Assembly: GCF_900114995.1 (NCBI RefSeq)
Contig: NZ_FOUX01000007.1
Coordinates: forward strand, 124,001-188,000
Source: Chitinophaga sp. YR627
GTDB taxonomy: Bacteria; Bacteroidota; Bacteroidia; Chitinophagales; Chitinophagaceae
Reading direction: 5' to 3'
DNA: 64,000 nt
Below the pieces are notes generated by a model. That model searched no databases and had not been told where the DNA came from. It worked only from the letters and a program-made list of their open reading frames with translations. The number at the start of each line of letters is the position of its first letter. The first letter of the stretch is position 1. The position numbers were made by a program, and so were the translations under genes. Of the stretch, positions 36,247 through 46,621 are shown one piece after another.

Positions 36247-37741
36247 ATACCGTATCATACTATTGCTGGCTGGGCTATTCGGCTTATCCGGAGGGGATGT
36301 CGTTGCCCAGTCAAAGCCGAATATCATCCTGCTGTATGCAGATGATCTGGGATATGGCGATGTAGGTTGTTACGGCGCATCAGCCGTAAAGACGCCAAAT
36401 ATAGACCGTCTTGCCAGCAGGGGATTGCGGTTTACGGATGCGCATTGTACAGCGGCCACCTGTACGCCGTCCAGGCTCTCCTTACTGACAGGTACCTACG
36501 CCTTCCGAAAGAAAGCAGCTATTCTGCCAGGTGATGCACCTTTGCTGATCCAACCGGAGACGCATACTTTACCACGCATGTTACAACAGGCGGGGTATAC
36601 GACCGCCGTGATCGGTAAATGGCATTTGGGTTTGGGGAATGGCGTCATTAACTGGAATGATAACATTGGTCCAGGTCCGAATGAGATCGGATTTGACTAT
36701 TCTTTTATCATTCCGGCTACCACAGATCGGGTACCTACCGTTTTTGTGGAGAATGGCAGGGTGCCTAATCTGGATCCCAGCGACCCTATCGCTGTGAGTT
36801 ATGCAGCAATGATCGGGGATGAGCCTACCGGACTCTCTGACCCGCAACTGCTGAAGCAGCGGGCGGACACACAGCATAGTAATACGATTATAAACGGCAT
36901 CAGCAGGATTGGTTTTATGACCGGTGGAAAACGTGCGAGATGGGTAGATGAAGAGATTCCCATGGTATTGAACGGAAAGGCGAAAGACTTCATAACAGGG
37001 CATAAGGACAAGCCATTTTTCCTTTATTATCCTTTTCCTAACATACATGTGCCGCGTACACCGAATAGGAAATTTGCCGGTACAACTACATTAGGCGCCC
37101 GTGGAGATGTGATTGCAGAGATGGACTGGTTAGTAGGAGAGATTACGCATTTACTGGATTCACTGGGGATTGCGAAAAATACACTGATCGTATTCAGTAG
37201 TGATAACGGTCCGGTATTAGATGATGGCTACGAAGATCAGGCCGGACAACTGAACAACGGCCATAAACCGGCGGGGATATTCAGCGGCGGAAAATACAGT
37301 GCCCTTGAAGCCGGTACAAGAATGTCTACCATTACTTACTGGCCAGGCACAATACGTCCGGGTGTTTCAGCAGCTTTGTGTTCACAGGTTGACCTGATGG
37401 CTTCTTTTGCAGCATTGACAGGGCAACAGTTACCGGCAGGCGCCGCACCGGATAGCCGGAATGCGCTGGACGTCTGGCTGGGGAAGTCTGTACAGGGCAG
37501 AAAATACCTGCTGGAAGAGTCTTATACACTTGCGCTGCGGGATAAGCGGTGGAAATATATTGCTCCACAGACGACACCAACGCCCGACTGGATGAAAAAC
37601 AAGAAAATAGCTACCGGACTGGCGCCTGTAGAACAACTATACGATTTGCAAAAGGATCCGGGAGAGACGCATAATCTCGCCAGCCAGCATCCGGAAATCA
37701 TAAAGACATTGAAAGCTGAATTGAAAAAACTGACACTATGA
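36230..37741 (+). CDS. Type I (FGly) sulfatase, first copy
   Basis: From ATG 36230 the product has 503 residues and a signal peptide ending in VVAQ. The active-site signature CTPSRLSLLTG starts at C78, the cysteine that is converted to formylglycine. Metal ligands D38 and D39 (YADDLGYGD) and a later SSDNGP block are present, as in S1 arylsulfatases. It would remove sulfate esters from the PUL's glycan in the periplasm. The start lies within the upstream gene (17-bp overlap). No sulfatase-maturing enzyme is in the window. Confidence 0.92.
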   Translation: MEQRNKYRIILLLAGLFGLSGGDVVAQSKPNIILLYADDLGYGDVGCYGASAVKTPNIDRLASRGLRFTDAHCTAATCTPSRLSLLTGTYAFRKKAAILPGDAPLLIQPETHTLPRMLQQAGYTTAVIGKWHLGLGNGVINWNDNIGPGPNEIGFDYSFIIPATTDRVPTVFVENGRVPNLDPSDPIAVSYAAMIGDEPTGLSDPQLLKQRADTQHSNTIINGISRIGFMTGGKRARWVDEEIPMVLNGKAKDFITGHKDKPFFLYYPFPNIHVPRTPNRKFAGTTTLGARGDVIAEMDWLVGEITHLLDSLGIAKNTLIVFSSDNGPVLDDGYEDQAGQLNNGHKPAGIFSGGKYSALEAGTRMSTITYWPGTIRPGVSAALCSQVDLMASFAALTGQQLPAGAAPDSRNALDVWLGKSVQGRKYLLEESYTLALRDKRWKYIAPQTTPTPDWMKNKKIATGLAPVEQLYDLQKDPGETHNLASQHPEIIKTLKAELKKLTL

Positions 37742-39429
37742 AAGCGCGGAACGTATTATTATCATCATTGATCATTCTATCTTCCTGTACGGGAAGCCGT
37801 AAGAACAACAAGACAACCGTCAGTAAAGATGACAGACCCAATATCGTACTGATACTGGCGGATGATCTTGGCTACTCTGATCTTGGCTGCTACGGTGGGG
37901 AGATACAAACACCCAATCTCGATTATCTGGCAGCAAATGGTCTGCGCTTCAGGCATTTCTACAATACTTCACGTTGCTGTCCTTCCAGGGCTTCCCTGCT
38001 GACTGGTTTATATAACCAGCAGGCAGGTATCGGTGAAATGACAACGGCAAGACCAGAGGCCGGATATCGCGGGTATATCACGGAGAACACGGTTACACTG
38101 GCAGAGGTATTGAAAGATGCCGGTTATCATACGGCAATGTCAGGCAAATGGCATGTATCCAATACGGTTGAACAATCCACACCGGCAGCACAACTGAAAT
38201 GGCTGAACCACCAGGCATCACATCCGTATTTCTCACCGGTGGAACAATACCCTGTCAACAGAGGATTTGAAAAGTATTACGGCAATATCTTCGGTGTGGT
38301 GGACTACTTTGATCCTTTTAGTCTGGTAAATGGTACAACGCCGGTTGAAACCGTCCCCAGTGATTATTATCATACAGATGCCATCAACGATACAGCTGTT
38401 AGTTATGTGAAAGCGCTTAGTAAGGAAGATAAACCCTTCTTCCTGTATGTTGCACATACAGCTCCGCACTGGCCATTGCAGGCATTGCCGGAAGATATAA
38501 AGAAATACGAACAGACTTACAAGGGAGGCTGGGATGCTATCCGGGAAGCCCGTTATAAAAGGATGGTCGCACAGGGATTGATCGATCCTGCAACTACTCC
38601 TTTATCACCCCGTATGAATAATCAGCTGAGCTGGGATAAGAACCCGGATAAGGAATGGGATGCACGGGCGATGGCAGTACATGCAGCGATGGTTGACCGT
38701 ATGGACCAGGGCATTGGCCGCCTGATTCAGACATTGCGGGAAACCGGCAAACTTGACAACACGATCATCATCTTCTTAAGTGATAATGGCGCGAGTCCTG
38801 AAAACTGTATGCGATATGGCCCGGGCTTTGACCGCCCCGGACAAACCAGGGATGGAAAAGAGATCAGTTACCCGGTAAAGAAAGATGTGTTGCCGGGTCC
38901 GCAGACTACTTTTGCTTCCATCGGCGAGCGTTGGGCCAATGTGGTGAATACACCTTATCAGTACGCAAAGGCACAATCCTATGAAGGCGGCGTACGTACG
39001 CCGATGATCGCTTACTGGCCAAAAGGTATTAAGGCAAAAGGAGCGTTTGCAGACCAGCTGGGGCACGTTATGGACTTTATGCCCACCTTCCTGAACGTGG
39101 CCAAAGCCAGCTATCCGCAAACGTATAAAGGGCATGCTATTACGCCTTCCACTGGTGTTAGTCTGCTGCCTGCATTCGAAGGCAAAAAAGTAGCAGGACA
39201 TGATGTGTTGTACAACGAACATTTTAACGCCCGCTATGTACGGGAAGGAGACTGGAAGCTGGTCTCTTTGTCAGGTGATTCCACCTGGCATTTATATAAG
39301 ATCAATCAGGACGAAACAGAGCTGAACGATCTGGCTGCCCGGCATCCGGATGTAGTGACCCGTATGTCAGCACAATGGCGGCAATGGGCAAATACACACA
39401 ATGTGTTTCCTAAACCGGGTAAAAAGTAA
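37738..39429 (+). CDS. Type I (FGly) sulfatase, second copy
   Basis: The 563-residue protein is a predicted lipoprotein (SSC lipobox, C17) and carries the formylglycine motif CCPSRASLLTG with C80 as the modified residue. The ADDLGYSD metal site spans about residues 41-48 and the LSDNGAS block lies near 345. It is more distant from the first sulfatase than a recent duplicate would be and has longer insertions, so it probably acts on a different sulfate position. The ATG overlaps the previous stop by 4 bp. Confidence 0.92.
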   Translation: MKARNVLLSSLIILSSCTGSRKNNKTTVSKDDRPNIVLILADDLGYSDLGCYGGEIQTPNLDYLAANGLRFRHFYNTSRCCPSRASLLTGLYNQQAGIGEMTTARPEAGYRGYITENTVTLAEVLKDAGYHTAMSGKWHVSNTVEQSTPAAQLKWLNHQASHPYFSPVEQYPVNRGFEKYYGNIFGVVDYFDPFSLVNGTTPVETVPSDYYHTDAINDTAVSYVKALSKEDKPFFLYVAHTAPHWPLQALPEDIKKYEQTYKGGWDAIREARYKRMVAQGLIDPATTPLSPRMNNQLSWDKNPDKEWDARAMAVHAAMVDRMDQGIGRLIQTLRETGKLDNTIIIFLSDNGASPENCMRYGPGFDRPGQTRDGKEISYPVKKDVLPGPQTTFASIGERWANVVNTPYQYAKAQSYEGGVRTPMIAYWPKGIKAKGAFADQLGHVMDFMPTFLNVAKASYPQTYKGHAITPSTGVSLLPAFEGKKVAGHDVLYNEHFNARYVREGDWKLVSLSGDSTWHLYKINQDETELNDLAARHPDVVTRMSAQWRQWANTHNVFPKPGKK

Positions 39430-39477
39430 ACCAATAGATCTGTTTTGCAGATTGATAAACCATCAAACCTAACACGT

Positions 39478-40536
39478 ATGTTCATAAGAAACGTCCTCAT
39501 ATTGATCGCCTGTAGCCTGTTCTCTGCTAACATGGCCACCGCACAAAGTAAATGGTCCGCCGAAAAGGCAAAGCAATGGTATGCAAAACAGGGATGGCTG
39601 AAAGGAAGTAATTTCCAGCCATCTACGGCCATTAATCAGCTGGAAATGTTCCAGCCGGAAACATTTGATACAGCTACTATCAACCGTGAACTGGGCTGGG
39701 CAGAAAACCTGGGATTTAATGTGATGCGGGTATATCTGCATCACCTGCTATGGACTGCCGATAAGGCCGGGTTTAAGAAAAGGCTGGATACTTATCTGAC
39801 CATCTCTTCCAGCCACCATATCAAAACCCTGTTTGTGTTCTTTGATGATTGCTGGAATGATACCGCCTGGCTGGGTAAACAGCCGGAACCCAAAACAGGT
39901 GTACATAATTCGGGTTGGGTAAGAGATCCGGGTACGATGATATATACGCATCCTGATACCCTGAAAGTATTGGAGGCATATGTAAAAGATGTACTGACTA
40001 CATTCAAAAATGATGACCGTATATTATTATGGGACCTTTACAATGAACCCGGTAATAACAAACAGCTGGGGAAAAGTATGCCGCTGTTGCAAAAAGTATT
40101 TCAATGGGCAGGTGAAGTAAGACCATCACAACCGATATCCGCCGGTGTGTGGAATGACGGGCCCGCATTCAAAGAACTGAACAGGTTTCAGCTGGAGCAT
40201 TCTGATGTGATCACTTACCATAATTATGCGTACATTGATAATCATCAGCATACTATTGATACATTGAGAAAGTATGACAGACCATTGATCTGTACGGAAT
40301 ATATGGCCAGGAGAAATGCCAGTCTCTTTCAACTGATCCTGCCATTACTCAAAGCTGAAAATGTAGGTGCTATCAACTGGGGATTCGTAAGTGGTAAAAC
40401 CAATACGATCTATGCCTGGGATACGCCAATGCCTGATGGTAAAGAACCACAGCTCTGGTTTCATGATATCTACAGAAAGGATGGAACACCTTTCAGTAAA
40501 GATGAAGAAGCCTTTATCAAAAAGCTGTGCAGATAA
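39478..40536 (+). CDS. Exported cellulase-superfamily (GH5/GH2-like) TIM-barrel glycosidase
   Basis: From ATG 39478 the product has 352 residues with a signal peptide ending in MATAQ; the in-frame TTG at 39445 is unlikely. The clan GH-A acid/base appears in WDLYNEPGN (about residues 182-190) and the nucleophile in LICTEYM (about 276-282). WGFVSGKTN follows on the last strand. The fold is that of cellulase-family and GH2-catalytic-like enzymes; the exact family is not clear. It is the last enzyme gene of the sulfated-glycan PUL before the regulator. Confidence 0.78.
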   Translation: MFIRNVLILIACSLFSANMATAQSKWSAEKAKQWYAKQGWLKGSNFQPSTAINQLEMFQPETFDTATINRELGWAENLGFNVMRVYLHHLLWTADKAGFKKRLDTYLTISSSHHIKTLFVFFDDCWNDTAWLGKQPEPKTGVHNSGWVRDPGTMIYTHPDTLKVLEAYVKDVLTTFKNDDRILLWDLYNEPGNNKQLGKSMPLLQKVFQWAGEVRPSQPISAGVWNDGPAFKELNRFQLEHSDVITYHNYAYIDNHQHTIDTLRKYDRPLICTEYMARRNASLFQLILPLLKAENVGAINWGFVSGKTNTIYAWDTPMPDGKEPQLWFHDIYRKDGTPFSKDEEAFIKKLCR

Positions 40537-40577
40537 ATACGTGAATGTTACAATGAGGTGTTGTCCGCCAGTATGAA

Positions 40578-43500
40578 ATGGACAGATATGTGCCGATGAA
40601 GCAGTTTATCTTTTATTGCCTGATTTTCCTTTACTACCAGACCAGCGGACAGCAGATACGTTTCCGGAACTATTCCGTAGCGGAAGGCCTGCCCTCCAGT
40701 ACGGTGCGTACAATCGCACAGGATGATCAGGGTTATCTCTGGTTTGGTACTAAAAACGGGATCAGTCGTTTTGATGGATACCAGTTCAGAAACTTTCAGT
40801 ATAAAAAGAACGACTCCACTTCCCTCGGCAATAACTTTTTGCATTGCATTACCCGTATAGACAGTACACATCTCTGGATAGGCACTGAAAGCGGGATTTA
40901 CATACTTGATCTGGAAAAAGAACAGTTTTCTCATTTCGGTCCGCCGAAAGAGAAAACTGTTTTTGATATTATCCGGGATAAGGATGGCATCATTTGGTTT
41001 ACATCGCGGCTGAATGGTTTATATAGCTATGATCCGCAGAAAAAAGCCCTGCATAATTTTAAAGCAGGCAATTCACATCTTTCCAGTGATCAGGTGACCC
41101 GGGTGGCACAGGATGATGATGGGAATATCTGGGTAGGCACATACGGAGATGGAATAGATATCTATAATCCTTCCAGCGGAACATTTACTCATCTGTATAC
41201 AGGTAACAGCGGACTCAGTAATGATCTCATCAATGCCATCTATAAAGGACAGGATGGTGTTATGTGGGTAGGTACCATGAATGGTGGCTTGTGTAAATGG
41301 GATCCGGTGGAGCGTAGTTTTCAGGTTTACCGCAATACAGGAAATCCGGCTGCTATCAATGATGATATTGTACGCGCAATATGTCAGGTGTCTCCTGATA
41401 AGCTATATGTGGGGACAGAGAAAGGTCTGAATGTGCTGGATCTTGCGACAAACAGATTTACGGCGTACATCAACAAAGGCAACGATCCGTTCAGTATCAG
41501 CGACAATGCCATCTATTCATTATTTCCTGACAGAGCGGGTACCATGTGGATAGGAACGTTCTTTGGCGGCGCCAGTTATTTTAATGAGAAGGGGCCTGTT
41601 TTTGAACTGTATTACCCGACAGGAGAGCAAAATGGTTTAGCCGGTCGTGCTGTCAGCTCTTTCCTGGAGGACGGTCCCGGAAAGTTGTGGATCGGTACAG
41701 AAGACGGCGGACTACAATATTTTAACACCATTACCCATAACTTTCAGCAATACCCGTTTCTTCCCAACCAGCAAAAACTTTCCTATCACAATATTCACAC
41801 CTTATTGCGGGACAAAGCAGGCAATATCTGGATTGGATTGTTTGCCGGCGGTATCAATGTACTTGATCCGCGGACGGGTAAGGTGACCTATTTTCAGCAT
41901 CATACGGAAGATATTCATTCCGTGAACAGTGACAACATTTTCTGTATTTATCAGGACAGAGACGGTGTCATGTGGATAGGGACAGACAAAGGACTGGACC
42001 AGTATGACAGCGGACGGCGTGATTTTACACGTGTGCTCCGCGAAGGGGTCAGTAACACCATCATCTATGATATTTATGAAGATGATAATAAAACCCTTTG
42101 GTTTGCTACCTACAACAATGGCCTGATATGTTATAATAAAAAGACTGACCAATGGGACAGCGTAGCGGCAGATGGGATGGTTAAGCTGACCAGCTTATAT
42201 GATGATCACCAGGGGAATCTCTGGATAGGATCAGACGGTGGCGGATTACATAAGTATAACTTCCGTACCAGACAGGTAGAAGCCTATAATGATAAAGCGC
42301 GTATTAATGCCAATGTGGTGTATGGCATCAGACAGGATGACGCAGGACTGATCTGGATCACCACAAATAACGGCATTTATAGTATAGATCCTGCAACACA
42401 TAAAGCAAGGCATTTTACACCACAGGACAATCTGCAAAGCCGCCAGTTTGACTATAAGTCATTTTATAAAATGTCAGATGGTAAGTTGTTTGCCGGTGGC
42501 ATCAAGGGATTCAATGCATTCTATCCGGAGAAAGTATCTACTGTAACGGATAAGATCCGTGTCTCTTTTACCAACTTTCAGTTGTTCAACAGAAATGTGC
42601 CGATACAGGAAGATGGCCCCCTGTCCAGACAGATCAATTATGCGCGTAAACTGGTCTTACAGCATGATCAGTCAGTGATCAGTTTTGAATTTGCTGCGTT
42701 GAACTTCAGTGCGCCGGAGAAGTTAAGTTATGCGTATAAGATGGATGGTTTTGATGCAGACTGGAATTATGTAGGCGATCAGCGAAAGGCTACTTATACC
42801 AATCTGTCACCAGGCACTTACACGTTCCGTGTAAAGGCAACAGAAGATAAGAGTAACTGGGATGTGACCGAATCCACGATGAAAGTGGTCATAAAGCCGC
42901 CTTTCTACAGGACGACAGTAGCATACATCATTTTTGTATTGCTGGCATTGGGTGCTGCTTATGGTGTTTATCTGTATTCTTCTGCCTATATCCGGAGGAA
43001 ACACCAGATCAGATTAGAACGCCTGAAGAATAAGGAAGAGCAGGAGTTTTATGCCAGGAAGATCGAATTCTTTACAGTGATGGCGCACGAAATAAGAACG
43101 CCCTTATCGCTGATCATTGCACCATTGGAGAAACTGCTGTCAATGAATAAGTGGCAGCAGGAGGAAAAGCAGCAACTGGTTGTAATGGATGAGAATGCAG
43201 AAAGATTGATGGACCTGGTGAATCAGCTGCTTGACTTCAGAAGGATCGAAAGCGATGCCTATGAGATCCGGAAAGAGGAGGTAGAAGTAGTATCGTTGGT
43301 GCAGTCTGTTTATTCCCGGTTTTCCGCGTTGCCTTATCAGAAGGATATTGAATTTACATTAAGCCTCCGGGTGAGCAGTTTGTCATTACCTGCCGATCCT
43401 GAGGTGCTGAATAAAATATTGAGCAATCTCCTGATCAATGCATTCAGGTATGCAAAGCAGAAAGTGAGCATCTCTGTTTATGAATTGACGGGTACTGAAA

Positions 43501-44603
43501 ATGAGTCTGCCCGGCTTTGTATCAGTGTGGAAGATGATGGGATAGGTATACCGTCAGACGATCTGAAGAACATCTTTAAGCAGTTCTTTACCACCGTCAG
43601 AAAAGGACAGGAAGATCGTCATCCGGGTGGTACAGGTATTGGGCTGGCACTGGCCAGTTCGCTGGCAGACAAACACGGCGGAAAGCTGCTTGTCGAGAGC
43701 AGGGAAGGAGAACAGACCATCTTTACCCTGGAATTACCGGTTACGGCACCGCAAAGACCTAAGCAGGAGCCTCAACAGGAAGACGATATCGCCGATGACG
43801 AAAGACCATTGATCTTAGTAGTAGAGGATGATCTGGCGATACAGCGGTTCCTGGCCGATAGTTTTCGCGATACAGGCTATAATGTGTTAAAGGCGTCCAA
43901 TGGGAAGGCTGCCATGGACCTGATCGAAGCTCATTCCATCGACCTGATAATCTCTGATATTATGATGGCAGAGATGGATGGTATTGAGTTATGTCAGCAG
44001 GTAAAAACGAATATCGCGTACAGCCATATTCCTTTTATGCTGCTTTCTGCCAGGGGCAATAGTGAATCGGAGCTGAAAGGCATAGAGGCAGGTGCGGATG
44101 CCTATATCATAAAGCCGTTTAAATTCAAGCATATTGTGGCGGTGGCAAAGAACCTGATTGCATCGAGGGAAAACCTCCGCCTGAAATTTTCAGAGCAACC
44201 GAGCAGCGATGTAAGTGTGCTGGCGACCAACAGCCGGGATAAAGCATTCATGGAAAAGGTGGTGAGCATTATTGAAGAACGTATCATCGACCCGCAGCTT
44301 TCTGTAGAAGAACTAAGCCGCAATATGGCGATGAGTCGTTCGAATCTGCATAAAAAACTGAAGTCGTTGTCTGGTTATGTCCCCAACGAACTGATAAAGC
44401 TCGTCAGGTTGAAACATGCTGCCAAGCTCCTGTTGAACGGTGAGCATACGGTCACAGAAGTAGCTTATATGACGGGCTTTAGTTCGCCGTCTTATTTCTC
44501 CAAATGCTTCCTGCAGCAGTTTAAGGTTACACCGAAGGAATATGCCGATAATAAGACTAAACCAGGTACGTCGGAGGTGGATGATCTGTTGAAGGGTGGG
44601 TAA
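40578..44603 (+). CDS. Hybrid two-component system regulator (HTCS) of the PUL
   Basis: The 1341-residue one-protein phosphorelay has a signal or anchor at the N-terminus and two seven-bladed Reg_prop propellers (about residues 28-650, with repeated LWIGT and WFGT strands). A Y_Y_Y domain (about 715-775), a membrane helix (about 785-805) and a histidine kinase (H837 in MAHEIRTP; ATPase with DDGIGIP and GTGIGLAL) follow. A receiver (phosphoacceptor D1127 in IISDIMM) and an AraC-type helix-turn-helix (about 1235-1330) complete it. The periplasmic propellers normally bind an oligosaccharide released by the PUL enzymes, and the AraC domain then activates susC. All catalytic residues look intact. 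Confidence 0.96.
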   Translation: MDRYVPMKQFIFYCLIFLYYQTSGQQIRFRNYSVAEGLPSSTVRTIAQDDQGYLWFGTKNGISRFDGYQFRNFQYKKNDSTSLGNNFLHCITRIDSTHLWIGTESGIYILDLEKEQFSHFGPPKEKTVFDIIRDKDGIIWFTSRLNGLYSYDPQKKALHNFKAGNSHLSSDQVTRVAQDDDGNIWVGTYGDGIDIYNPSSGTFTHLYTGNSGLSNDLINAIYKGQDGVMWVGTMNGGLCKWDPVERSFQVYRNTGNPAAINDDIVRAICQVSPDKLYVGTEKGLNVLDLATNRFTAYINKGNDPFSISDNAIYSLFPDRAGTMWIGTFFGGASYFNEKGPVFELYYPTGEQNGLAGRAVSSFLEDGPGKLWIGTEDGGLQYFNTITHNFQQYPFLPNQQKLSYHNIHTLLRDKAGNIWIGLFAGGINVLDPRTGKVTYFQHHTEDIHSVNSDNIFCIYQDRDGVMWIGTDKGLDQYDSGRRDFTRVLREGVSNTIIYDIYEDDNKTLWFATYNNGLICYNKKTDQWDSVAADGMVKLTSLYDDHQGNLWIGSDGGGLHKYNFRTRQVEAYNDKARINANVVYGIRQDDAGLIWITTNNGIYSIDPATHKARHFTPQDNLQSRQFDYKSFYKMSDGKLFAGGIKGFNAFYPEKVSTVTDKIRVSFTNFQLFNRNVPIQEDGPLSRQINYARKLVLQHDQSVISFEFAALNFSAPEKLSYAYKMDGFDADWNYVGDQRKATYTNLSPGTYTFRVKATEDKSNWDVTESTMKVVIKPPFYRTTVAYIIFVLLALGAAYGVYLYSSAYIRRKHQIRLERLKNKEEQEFYARKIEFFTVMAHEIRTPLSLIIAPLEKLLSMNKWQQEEKQQLVVMDENAERLMDLVNQLLDFRRIESDAYEIRKEEVEVVSLVQSVYSRFSALPYQKDIEFTLSLRVSSLSLPADPEVLNKILSNLLINAFRYAKQKVSISVYELTGTENESARLCISVEDDGIGIPSDDLKNIFKQFFTTVRKGQEDRHPGGTGIGLALASSLADKHGGKLLVESREGEQTIFTLELPVTAPQRPKQEPQQEDDIADDERPLILVVEDDLAIQRFLADSFRDTGYNVLKASNGKAAMDLIEAHSIDLIISDIMMAEMDGIELCQQVKTNIAYSHIPFMLLSARGNSESELKGIEAGADAYIIKPFKFKHIVAVAKNLIASRENLRLKFSEQPSSDVSVLATNSRDKAFMEKVVSIIEERIIDPQLSVEELSRNMAMSRSNLHKKLKSLSGYVPNELIKLVRLKHAAKLLLNGEHTVTEVAYMTGFSSPSYFSKCFLQQFKVTPKEYADNKTKPGTSEVDDLLKGG

Positions 44604-44972
44604 TGATAAGAATGTTTGCCATAAAGGATCTGAGGCATAATGTTAAGGATATGAAATATTGGTCTATGAATGGTAATAACTGGCAGGTCTTATATTTTTG
44701 TTAATAATAAAAAATCGATTATTGTCTTGGATAAATGCTTTTTCTAGGCAAGAAGGGTATAGTTAACAATTGGTGGCTTGTTTTCTGGTAACATTTTAAA
44801 AAAAATGTGTTGTTCATCAGCATGTAATTCTAAATATTTACAATTGGCAGTTTAAGTATGAATTTTTTTGTGATTAAGTTTAAGGCAAAAATACACTAGC
44901 TGTAGCACTATCACTGATATTTTTGCGATATTGAGATGGATATATATCTGTTTTATAACTTAAATATTCAAC
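44604..44972 (+). promoter_or_regulatory. AT-rich intergenic region with candidate promoter of the KAP gene
   Basis: Base composition falls abruptly to AT-rich shortly after the HTCS stop. TATTTTTG at 44918-44925 matches the -7 consensus TAnnTTTG about 48 bp before the KAP start; no TTG stands at -33. No gene or RNA is seen. The left junction of the AT-rich insert lies somewhere around 44640. Confidence 0.5.
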
Positions 44973-46577
44973 ATGCACGGGAAAATTGATACACTTGATA
45001 TTTCAACTCATTTCAAGGCTCACTTAGAATTAGAAAATAATAATAGAATCATTTTTTCCGGTAAGTTTGGGGTAGGTAAGACCTTTTTTATCAAAGAGTT
45101 TTTTTCAGCTTATTCTGAAAAATATAATGCAATAACAATATCTCCATCCAAATACACCGTTTCAGCCAATGAGGATATTTTTGAATTGATTAAGGTGGAT
45201 ATAATTATGAATCTATTTTGTAACCATGATCTTTCAATTACAAAATTTGAGACCTCTAAAGTTGAACTGATAACTAATTTTTTGAATCAATTGCCGTTCA
45301 ATTTGTCGAAGTTCTTTTTAGTTGCACTTAAAAATATTGATCCAATAGGAAGTTTTATTAACTGGAATATATTTGAATCGATTTTGCAGTCTTATAAGGA
45401 TTATGAGAAAGAAATAATGGAGAAAAAGACAAATAGTCAAGTTTTGAGTGAATACCTTGACCGGTCTTTAGATATTAAGGGGAATTTCTTTGAAAATAAT
45501 TTTATCACGAGAACTATTATCGCTGAATTAAGGGGAGTAAAAAAAAATAATAAAAAAAATGTCCTAATAATTGATGATTTAGATAGAATAGACCCCGAGC
45601 ACATATTTAGGATAATGAATATAATGTCGGCACATAATGATTACTTATTAGAAACTAATAAGTTTGAATTTGACCATATAATACTAGTATGCGATATCGA
45701 AAATATTAAACATATTTATCATCATAAGTATGGTCCGAAAGTTGATTTTCATGGATATGTTGATAAATTTTACTCTTACGATATTTTCTACTATAGCAAT
45801 ATGGATGCAGTTTCTCTATTTATAAGAGAAGCAGATTTGAGACTAAAAAATGAAAGAGAGGAAGAGTTCTATCGTTTTATATTTTCTAATTTAATTGAAT
45901 CGAATCAAATAACTCTGCGGAAATTAGTTAAATATAGTTTGTCATTTGAACTAAAAGATTTTATTTATTATGAGCAAAATGGACTAGACGATAGCGTACT
46001 ATGGTCAATAAATAGTCATCCTGACTTTTTGCAAACAAGCAAGCTGGTTGTTCATTCTCAAGAAATCAAAATCCTCAGATTTTTCAAGTTAATGAATTTA
46101 GTATATGGTGATTTTTCTTCATTTTTAAGGGCATTAGAGATTATGTCAAAACAATTGATTGGGAAAAAAGCACAATGGGAATTAATTTCGGAGGTATTTC
46201 TTTTTGTAGCAGAACAATTTCATTTATTGTCTGCTAGAAATGATAGTCTTTTTATTACTAAAGTTATCAAACATGATGATTTAGATCGGACAAACTATGT
46301 GAGTAAAGTTTATTTTCCAACTGTGAGGATTCACGGGATTGATTGTTTAATTAATTTGAAATGGAATTTTAGTAATCAATATGATGGGAGCCAATTATAT
46401 TTTGACAATTCAGTAACTGAATTTGTAAATAAAAAAATGGTATTTTCTAATTCTGAATTCTCCATTTCAAAATTGATTGATACACTGTATGAATGTGCTA
46501 TTATAGCCTATAAGGCACGAGTATTAGAGCGTATTGGAATAAATGCAAGGTTAAACGAAGAAAATGAAATGCGATGA
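44973..46577 (+). CDS. KAP-family-like P-loop NTPase in AT-rich insert
   Basis: The 534-residue protein opens with a P-loop GKFGVGKT at residues 30-37. Walker B is VLIIDDLDRIDP at about 197-208, the DDLDR form that marks KAP-type STAND NTPases. A HIILVCDIENIKHIY sensor-like stretch follows at about 238-252. I see no membrane segments as long as those of classical KAP proteins, although residues 103-135 are hydrophobic. The C-terminal 250 residues are unrecognised. KAP NTPases occur in several anti-phage systems. Codon use is strongly AT-biased compared with its neighbours. It is convergent with a NACHT gene 44 bp away. Confidence 0.75.
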   Translation: MHGKIDTLDISTHFKAHLELENNNRIIFSGKFGVGKTFFIKEFFSAYSEKYNAITISPSKYTVSANEDIFELIKVDIIMNLFCNHDLSITKFETSKVELITNFLNQLPFNLSKFFLVALKNIDPIGSFINWNIFESILQSYKDYEKEIMEKKTNSQVLSEYLDRSLDIKGNFFENNFITRTIIAELRGVKKNNKKNVLIIDDLDRIDPEHIFRIMNIMSAHNDYLLETNKFEFDHIILVCDIENIKHIYHHKYGPKVDFHGYVDKFYSYDIFYYSNMDAVSLFIREADLRLKNEREEEFYRFIFSNLIESNQITLRKLVKYSLSFELKDFIYYEQNGLDDSVLWSINSHPDFLQTSKLVVHSQEIKILRFFKLMNLVYGDFSSFLRALEIMSKQLIGKKAQWELISEVFLFVAEQFHLLSARNDSLFITKVIKHDDLDRTNYVSKVYFPTVRIHGIDCLINLKWNFSNQYDGSQLYFDNSVTEFVNKKMVFSNSEFSISKLIDTLYECAIIAYKARVLERIGINARLNEENEMR

Positions 46578-46621
46578 CAGACTTTCATTCCCTTTTATAG
46601 TGCCTTGTTGTTTTTTGTCAG

